The translations under genes and the position numbers were made by a program. Below the pieces are notes generated by a model, which saw only the letters and a list, made by a program, of their open reading frames with translations, was not told where the DNA came from and searched no databases. Below, piece by piece: positions 58,641-64,000 of a stretch of 64,000 nucleotides of DNA; position 1 is the first letter of the stretch; every line of letters starts with the position of its first letter. This DNA comes from Cellvibrionaceae bacterium (GTDB taxonomy: Bacteria; Pseudomonadota; Gammaproteobacteria; Pseudomonadales; Cellvibrionaceae): the NCBI GenBank assembly GCA_024707385.1, contig JANPZW010000008.1, forward strand, positions 434,001-498,000. Reading direction: 5' to 3'.

Positions 58641-59612
58641 TTGCTCCCGGCACTTCTGCCTCATCACTGGTGGCGTCTTCCCCTGGCGGAGGTCGCCCGC
58701 CTCGCCCCCGTGCAGCCACTCGATTGGAGTGTGGCAAAAGACTGCGGTCTGGAGATCTCGATCAAGCGCGAGGATCTGCTGCATCCGCGACTCGGCGGCA
58801 ACAAGTTTTATAAATTGGCGGGCCATCTCGCCCGTTTTCGCAGCAGCGGCGCGCGTCGGCTGCTGAGTTTCGGCGGAGCCTTTTCCAACCATCTCTACGC
58901 GCTGGCGTGCGCCGGCAGCGATCTGAATATTCCCACCATCGGCATCATTCGCGGCGAGCGGCCCGCGCAGCTGAGCCCGACTTTGCTCGACGCTCAGGAG
59001 CTGGGCATGGAGTTGGTTTTTGTTTCCCGCGATGACTATCGCCGCAAGAGCGACCCCCTATGGTTGGAAGAGCTGCAGCGGCGCTTCCCCGACACTTACG
59101 TTATCCCGGAAGGTGGCGGTGATATCGCGGGATCTGAAGGTTGTATGACATGGGCTGCCGAGGCTGCGGCGGCATCACCCGAGCGACCGCAGGTGATCTG
59201 TCTGGCGGTGGGCACGGGCAGCACAACGGCCGGCGTATTGGCCGCCGGAGCGAGTGAGCAGGTGTGCGGATTTCTGGTGTTGAAGGGTTCTGCCGGCGAA
59301 GTCGTCGGGATGGAAAACGGAATTGTGGCACAAGCCTGCGCTTTGGCGCGTAAAGAAACAGAGCAGTTGCCGTCGTTTATTCTGGAAAGCAACTATTCTT
59401 GTGGAGGGTACGCGCGTTTACCGATTGAATTGCGCCGCTTTATGACGGATTTCGAAGCGGAGACCAGCGTGCCTTTGGATCCGGTTTACACCGCCAAGCT
59501 GATGTGGGGAATTGCCTGCAAAGCCAGGGCGGGGTATTGGCAACCGGGGACGCGAATTCTGGTGCTTCACAGCGGCGGACTGCAGGGGCGGCGGGGATAT
59601 CCTGCGCTTTGA
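58641..59612 (+). CDS. PLP-dependent ACC deaminase / D-cysteine desulfhydrase family enzyme
   Basis: 323 residues, fold type II pyridoxal-phosphate enzyme. KREDLLHPRLGGNKFYKL carries the PLP lysine; FGGAFSNHLYALA and AVGTGSTTAGVL (phosphate binding) follow. Family members deaminate 1-aminocyclopropane-1-carboxylate or split D-cysteine; the sequence does not separate these. The start is uncertain: TTG 58641 without Shine-Dalgarno. Confidence 0.82.
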   Translation: MLPALLPHHWWRLPLAEVARLAPVQPLDWSVAKDCGLEISIKREDLLHPRLGGNKFYKLAGHLARFRSSGARRLLSFGGAFSNHLYALACAGSDLNIPTIGIIRGERPAQLSPTLLDAQELGMELVFVSRDDYRRKSDPLWLEELQRRFPDTYVIPEGGGDIAGSEGCMTWAAEAAAASPERPQVICLAVGTGSTTAGVLAAGASEQVCGFLVLKGSAGEVVGMENGIVAQACALARKETEQLPSFILESNYSCGGYARLPIELRRFMTDFEAETSVPLDPVYTAKLMWGIACKARAGYWQPGTRILVLHSGGLQGRRGYPAL

Positions 59613-59639
59613 TGCGGTGCCACGCGGGAGGCCGCGGCT

Positions 59640-60776
59640 TTGTCGGTAGCGCATATGAAAGCTCAACCCGTGCAACCTCAACCCGATCAGCAGGACCTTG
59701 TGGCCATCGCCCAATCGTTCGTGCCGCTCGGTGCGTTCAAGCGCAACTATCTGGAGTATTTGCTGCAGCAGGCAACGGTCGACTATGTCTGCGCCGGCCA
59801 AAACCTGTTTGAGCAGGGTGTGTGCGATTATCGTCACCAGTATCTGCTGCACGGCCACCTCCGGCTGATTTATTCCTCGGGTTACGAAGAAACCGTTTCC
59901 GCCAAGGATTCCATCCTGCCTCTCGCCCACGAAATGCCACGCCCTTGCGATGGTGTGGCCGAGACCGATTGCACCGTTCTGCGCCTCGACTCCGACCGTC
60001 TCGACCGTGTCCTGAGCTGGAGCCAGATATCCGACTATCTGCTGAGCGAGCTGAGCGCTGAGCGCGATTACGACGAGGATATTGCCTGGATTAAAACCGT
60101 GCTGAATTCCAACCTTTTTTATAAAGTGCCGCCGGTAAACGCGGAACGTATTCTGGATCGCATGGTGCCCCAGGTGGTAATGGCGGGGGATGTGATTGTC
60201 CGCCAGGGCGAGATCGGCAATGGCTGCTACTTCATCAAAGAGGGCGCGGCCCGGGTGACACGGCGCGAGGAGAAGGGCGCGTCGCGACATCTGGCGGACA
60301 TAGGTGTGGGGCGATGCTTCGGCGAAGATGCCCTGGTCTACGAGACCTTGCGCAATGCCACCGTCACCATGAACACCGATGGCGTCTTGATGCGTTTGAG
60401 CAAGGAGGATTTCAAACTCCTGTTGCTGGAACCCCAGGTGGAAGAGGTGACGGAAGAGGATTTCGCCGGTTTCACCGAGCCGCCTGTTTATATAGACGTG
60501 CGCTCCCAGAGTGAATACGACGAAGGCCATCTGGTGCTCGCCGCCAATCTGCCGCTGAATCTGCTGTCGTTGAAGAAGCGCCTGCTGCGCCAGTCCATCC
60601 CCTATGTTTTCTATTGCGATACCGGCCGCCGCAGTCGCGCGGCGGCCTATCTGCTGGGCAAGGAGGGATTCAACACCTTCGCTCTTCGAGGAGGCTTGGT
60701 CGGTGCGGACATGCAGTACCAATTGACCCGCGACGTCAGCTATATGCTGCGCGATGGCGTTGTCGCGAAAGGCTGA
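59640..60776 (+). CDS. Double cyclic-nucleotide-binding and rhodanese fusion protein
   Basis: 378 residues. Two cNMP-binding (Crp-like) domains: a degenerate one (about 20-135) and a canonical one (about 150-265) with GDVIVRQGEIGNGCYFI and GRCFGEDALVYETLRNATV, where the FGE motif is intact. A rhodanese domain follows (YIDVRSQSEYDEGHLVLAANLP; active Cys in FYCDTGRRSRAAA). No DNA-binding domain. The TTG start 59640 is supported by GGGAGG 8 bases upstream; ATG 59655 is the alternative. Probable nucleotide-gated sulfur-transfer or sensing protein (inference). Its end overlaps DUF1853 by 37 bp, tail to tail. Confidence 0.82.
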   Translation: MSVAHMKAQPVQPQPDQQDLVAIAQSFVPLGAFKRNYLEYLLQQATVDYVCAGQNLFEQGVCDYRHQYLLHGHLRLIYSSGYEETVSAKDSILPLAHEMPRPCDGVAETDCTVLRLDSDRLDRVLSWSQISDYLLSELSAERDYDEDIAWIKTVLNSNLFYKVPPVNAERILDRMVPQVVMAGDVIVRQGEIGNGCYFIKEGAARVTRREEKGASRHLADIGVGRCFGEDALVYETLRNATVTMNTDGVLMRLSKEDFKLLLLEPQVEEVTEEDFAGFTEPPVYIDVRSQSEYDEGHLVLAANLPLNLLSLKKRLLRQSIPYVFYCDTGRRSRAAAYLLGKEGFNTFALRGGLVGADMQYQLTRDVSYMLRDGVVAKG

Positions 60777-61657
60777 TTACTGAGGACGGCGCTGGCGCTC
60801 GCCGGCCAGTCATCCGCGACAATCAAACAGCGGCTCTTATTGGTTTCATTCCAGAGCATCAGCGCTTGTGTGGAAGTGGCGAAGTGCTGGTGAATTCGTA
60901 AGGGAGTCGCAATCGCATCCGCCTCATCTCCGTCGCATCCCAACCAGTTTACTCTTGCCACGCAGCGCCAATCGGCGGGTTCGGCCAGGACCTCCAGGGC
61001 TTGCGAGCAGGTCAGCCAGAAACTCGCCGGCTCTTGCGCAAGCAAACCATCAGGGAGGCGCAGAGTGCGCTGCCACGGATGGAACAGGGCGCCTTTCAGC
61101 CAGAAATATCGCTCCATAGGTTCCTGCTCTAGCGTCTTGCTCAGGGGCAATTGATGCCCGTGCAGATGCTGGAGTTTGCGGGTGAGGCGGTCGTGCAGGC
61201 TTGGGCCAATCCAGTGAACCTCCCCGCTATGCTCAAGGCCCAGATAAAACTTCACAGCGATTTCCAGATGCAGGCGCCCGGTGGGCCCGGCCAACAGAAA
61301 ATCCAATTCGCCAAGGGTGATGGGGTGACCCTCAGCATTCACCCGGAGAATAGGGAGGTTGTGGTTCAGGACCTGGAAAGGGCTTGCTGGGCTGTGGCCC
61401 AGATAGAACAACACCAAACGCTCAAAGTGGCGGCCGAGGCGCTGGAGTGAGGGGTTGTTGATGAAGGTTTCCAGCGGCTGCGGATCGCTCTCTAGATCGC
61501 GCAGCCAGGCGTCGAGGAGATGCTGTTCCTGCGGTGGGAGAAAGCGACTGTAGGGCGGCAGCTCGGTCAGCAGGTCAAAAGCTGGATCGAGCGTCCAGCA
61601 GAGGTCTCGCACCAGAGGGTGATGAAATCGGGTGAGCGAAGATCGTGGACTGGGCAT
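60740..61657 (-). CDS. DUF1853 family protein
   Basis: 305 residues, soluble. Contains RFHHPLVRDLCWTLDPAFDL at the N-terminus, RLGRHFERLVLFYLGH, and LGELDFLLAGPTGRLHLEIAVKFYLG. These are features of DUF1853, whose LGELDFL...HLEIAVKF pattern resembles a PD-(D/E)XK nuclease core, although the function is unknown. Found beside nadK as in pseudomonads, divergently transcribed from it. Confidence 0.82.
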   Translation of the reverse strand: MPSPRSSLTRFHHPLVRDLCWTLDPAFDLLTELPPYSRFLPPQEQHLLDAWLRDLESDPQPLETFINNPSLQRLGRHFERLVLFYLGHSPASPFQVLNHNLPILRVNAEGHPITLGELDFLLAGPTGRLHLEIAVKFYLGLEHSGEVHWIGPSLHDRLTRKLQHLHGHQLPLSKTLEQEPMERYFWLKGALFHPWQRTLRLPDGLLAQEPASFWLTCSQALEVLAEPADWRCVARVNWLGCDGDEADAIATPLRIHQHFATSTQALMLWNETNKSRCLIVADDWPASASAVLSNQPFATTPSRSI

Positions 61658-61759
61658 GCAATGGCTCTTCTCGGATTACGGCGCCATTCTAGCGGCTCCC
61701 TGGATACCGGGCCGGCATTCCCGGATAATAGGCCCCTTTTTGCGGCGCGGAAAAATCAA

Positions 61760-62650
61760 ATGAGTCAATTCAAAAAGATCGGCCTGGTGGGCCGTCTCGG
61801 CAGCGAGGCCGCCTATTACTCATTGCAGCGCCTCATCCTGTTCTTGCAGAAGCAGGGCGTCGAGGTATTTCTTGATGAGGAGACAGCGGCTTCCGCCCCG
61901 GTGACCAAATTGCCGCGCCTGGAGCGCGATGCGCTCGCAGACCAATGCGATCTGGTGATCGTGGTCGGCGGCGACGGCAGCCTGCTCAGCAGTGCCCGCA
62001 GCATGTGCCGCACCGGAGTGCCGCTGCTGGGAATCAATCGCGGCCGGCTGGGTTTTCTGACCGACATAATGCCGGAGGAGATCGAGCGCAAAGTGGGCGC
62101 GGTGCTGGAAGGCCGCTATCTGTCCGAGGACCGCTTCCTGCTCGATTGTCATGTCTATCGCGCCGGTCAATTGATGAGCTCCGGCACCGCTCTGAATGAT
62201 GTGGTGCTGCATCCAGGTGAATATATCCGCATGATCGAGTTCGAGTTATATATCGACAACGAATTCGTTTACCGCCAGCGCTCCGACGGTCTCATCATTT
62301 CCACCCCCACTGGCTCCACCGCCTATGCTTTGAGTGTCGGCGGACCCATTATGCATCCCGGCCTTGATGCCATAGTCGTGGTACCCCTCAACCCCCATAC
62401 CCTCAGCAGCCGTCCCATAGTGGTTCAAGGCGATGCGGAAATCCGCGTGGTGGTGGGTGATCAGCGGGACATACGCCCGCATGTCACCTGTGATGGCCAG
62501 ACCCATCAGGTGACCACCGTCGACGACGAGATAGTGGTGCGCAAGAAGCCGGAAAAACTGCGACTGATTCATCCAGAGGACCATGACTTCTACGAAATCT
62601 GCCGCAATAAACTCGGCTGGGCGTCCCACTCGGGCAATGGTTTCAACTGA
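61760..62650 (+). CDS. nadK: NAD kinase
   Basis: Phosphorylates NAD to NADP. 296 residues from ATG 61760; upstream in-frame ORF is non-homologous. Catalytic GGDGSLL (IVVGGDGSLLSSAR), GINRGRLGFLTDI, and the DGLIISTPTGSTAYALSVGGPI block are all present. Divergent from DUF1853; the phosphoesterase follows after 9 bp. Confidence 0.96.
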   Translation: MSQFKKIGLVGRLGSEAAYYSLQRLILFLQKQGVEVFLDEETAASAPVTKLPRLERDALADQCDLVIVVGGDGSLLSSARSMCRTGVPLLGINRGRLGFLTDIMPEEIERKVGAVLEGRYLSEDRFLLDCHVYRAGQLMSSGTALNDVVLHPGEYIRMIEFELYIDNEFVYRQRSDGLIISTPTGSTAYALSVGGPIMHPGLDAIVVVPLNPHTLSSRPIVVQGDAEIRVVVGDQRDIRPHVTCDGQTHQVTTVDDEIVVRKKPEKLRLIHPEDHDFYEICRNKLGWASHSGNGFN

Positions 62651-62659
62651 GGCGGTGAT

Positions 62660-63631
62660 ATGAGCCTGGGGCGAGAGGGCTGGCGGGGTTACGACATCAT
62701 TGGCGATGTGCACGGGTGCGCCAATACTCTGGAAAAACTCCTGCAGAAAATGGGTTATGAGCGCTGTGACGGCGTCTATTGTCATCCCGACCGGCAGGCG
62801 GTTTTTCTCGGCGACGTAGTGGATCGAGGGCCGCATATCCGCGAAGCCCTGTATCTTGTCAAGGATATGGTCGACCGCGGCAGCGCCAGGTGCATCCTCG
62901 GCAATCACGAATTCAATGCCATCTGTTACACCACGCCGGCGCCGGAGCACTCCGAGCAGGGGCATGTGCGCGCCCACACTCCCCGTCACAACCGCCTGAT
63001 TGCCGAGACACTGGAGCAGTTCGCCTGTCATCCGGAAGAGTGGCGCATGTTTCTCGACTGGTTCAAAACCCTGCCGCTGTTTCTGGAGATGCCCGGCTTC
63101 CGCGTGGTGCACGCCTGCTGGGACCAGGGTTTGATCGACGAATATAAGGCGCGTTACGGCGACAATCTGCTGCGCGACGAACTGATCCTGGAGTCCATGG
63201 AAGCGCACAGCTTTGCCGGGCGTGTATTCGATCGCCTGACACGCGGCACCGACATTTCGCTACCAAGGGGAACGTCTATCGTCGGTCGCGACGGTTTCGT
63301 GCGCGAATCTTTCCGCACCAAGTTCTGGGCGCGAAATCCCCAGACCTACCGGGATGTCGTATTCCAACCCGATCCTCTGCCGGAGGATATAGCCGACCGT
63401 CCGCTGTCGGCGCGGGAGAGCGAACAACTGCTCAGTTACGGCGTCAACGAGCCTCCCGTTTTCGTCGGCCATTATTGGTTGCAGGGCAGCCCCAAACCCT
63501 TGCGCAGCAACGTGGCCTGCCTCGATTACAGCGCGGTGAAGTTCGGCCGTCTGGTCGCCTATCGCTTTGATGGCGAACGTAAACTGTCGGCGGATAAGTT
63601 TGTCTGGGTGTACGTAGATCCCGAGAGCTGA
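62660..63631 (+). CDS. Metallophosphoesterase
   Basis: 323 residues, calcineurin-like PPP-type phosphatase. Metal ligands: DIIGDVHGCANTLEKLL, FLGDVVDRGPHIREAL, LGNHEFNA, then His in RVVHACWD and FVGHYWL. Resembles bacterial PrpE/ApaH-type phosphatases; substrate unknown. Follows nadK by 9 bp and precedes the rhomboid gene by 14 bp, a conserved order in pseudomonads. Confidence 0.88.
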   Translation: MSLGREGWRGYDIIGDVHGCANTLEKLLQKMGYERCDGVYCHPDRQAVFLGDVVDRGPHIREALYLVKDMVDRGSARCILGNHEFNAICYTTPAPEHSEQGHVRAHTPRHNRLIAETLEQFACHPEEWRMFLDWFKTLPLFLEMPGFRVVHACWDQGLIDEYKARYGDNLLRDELILESMEAHSFAGRVFDRLTRGTDISLPRGTSIVGRDGFVRESFRTKFWARNPQTYRDVVFQPDPLPEDIADRPLSARESEQLLSYGVNEPPVFVGHYWLQGSPKPLRSNVACLDYSAVKFGRLVAYRFDGERKLSADKFVWVYVDPES

Positions 63632-63645
63632 GAGCAGAATTAAAT

Positions 63646-64000
63646 ATGGCCATGATGAAATTGTGCAGCTTTGCACCTGGGCAGAACCTCGCGCCGGTGC
63701 GCGACCATCTGGACGCCCAGGGGCTGCCCTATGAAATGCGTGAGGCCAATGGCGCCGCAGAGCTTTGGATTGACGACCGCCATCTGGAGGCGGCTGCCGG
63801 CGTGCTGGACCAATTCACTCAGCGCGGACCGGCAAGCCCGGCTGGGTCGCGCCGGACCCTGGCGCTGGCCATTCTGCGCACCTGGCCAGTCAGCCTTGCC
63901 ACCGTTGCGCTCGGCATCGCCGGCTACCTTGTGGTCTGGCTGGCGCCTATGTGGGTCGGCACATTCACCTTTACCAAGGTGACGTTTTATTTCAGCTACA
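63646..64000 (+). CDS. Rhomboid family protease, N-terminal part (runs off the window)
   Basis: First 118 codons of a gene cut by the window end. An N-terminal soluble domain (about 1-75; FAPGQNLAPVRDHLDAQGLPYEM) resembles the cytosolic domain of GlpG, and the first membrane segment (WPVSLATVALGIAGYLVVWLA) begins near residue 80. The catalytic GxSG and His are not yet reached, so the assignment rests on this N-terminal domain and on the nadK-phosphoesterase-rhomboid order. Confidence 0.65.
   Translation, partial: MAMMKLCSFAPGQNLAPVRDHLDAQGLPYEMREANGAAELWIDDRHLEAAAGVLDQFTQRGPASPAGSRRTLALAILRTWPVSLATVALGIAGYLVVWLAPMWVGTFTFTKVTFYFSY

Overview
The window looks like a chromosomal segment of a gammaproteobacterium of the Cellvibrio/Saccharophagus/Teredinibacter type. 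Reasons: Pseudomonas-like local gene orders (fliS-fliS-fliT-fleQ; gpsA-DUF4389-sixA; prmB-aroC; leuCDB-asd-fimV-truA; cmoAB; DUF1853-nadK-phosphoesterase-rhomboid), a lipoprotein GH5 mannanase next to an AGE-family sugar epimerase and a LacI regulator, and moderate GC. The genus is inference. No rRNA, CRISPR array, insertion sequence, prophage or integrase was seen.

Layout. 1-4 kb: csrA with a CsrA-site-like leader, tRNA-Ser, then a late flagellar block (two fliS paralogues and a FliT-like gene) behind a consensus sigma-28 promoter, then the flagellar master regulator fleQ. 4-7.6 kb: yceH, then a compact operon of secreted trypsin-like protease, FHA-domain membrane protein and small lipoprotein. 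7.6-16.4 kb: htpG behind a consensus sigma-32 promoter, gpsA, DUF4389, sixA, an alpha/beta hydrolase, a DUF4892/OmpA-like protein, folE, prmB and aroC. 16.5-23.7 kb: a Cys-rich secreted protein of unknown function, an outer-membrane protein, a LysR regulator divergent from leuCDB, and asd. 24-34.9 kb: fimV, truA, a tiny membrane protein, DUF2970, metH, nfuA with an IscR-type operator, and a DAHP synthase.

35-44.2 kb: tRNA-Pro, the mannan-type locus (AGE epimerase, LacI regulator, GH5 lipoprotein), an RluA-type pseudouridine synthase, a TAP-like hydrolase, a periplasmic rhodanese, and rsmC-rsuA-folD. 44.4-50.7 kb: tRNA-Pro/Arg/His, then a surface-polysaccharide precursor cluster (rmlA, rmlC, rmlD, UDP-glucuronate-epimerase-like gene, ugd, rmlB) that would supply dTDP-rhamnose plus UDP-glucuronate/galacturonate. 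50.7-56.4 kb: cmoAB and a two-component module (receiver-TPR protein, sensorless kinase, convergent PAS kinase). 56.6-64 kb: tRNA-Val/Asp, an acidic micro-ORF, a coiled-coil protein with a C-terminal Cys/His motif, an ACC-deaminase-family enzyme, a double cNMP-binding/rhodanese fusion, DUF1853, nadK, a phosphoesterase and the start of a rhomboid protease.

A property that dominates interpretation: eleven genes, several normally essential or biosynthetic (gpsA, leuC, prmB, metH, rmlA, ugd, rsmC, a UDP-glucuronate-epimerase-like gene and others), are broken by single-base indels. I count sixteen, fifteen of them inside homopolymer runs of four or more bases, some one base too long and some one too short. 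The simplest reading is uncorrected homopolymer sequencing error in a draft, not gene decay. I therefore annotate these as single genes and give the break positions.
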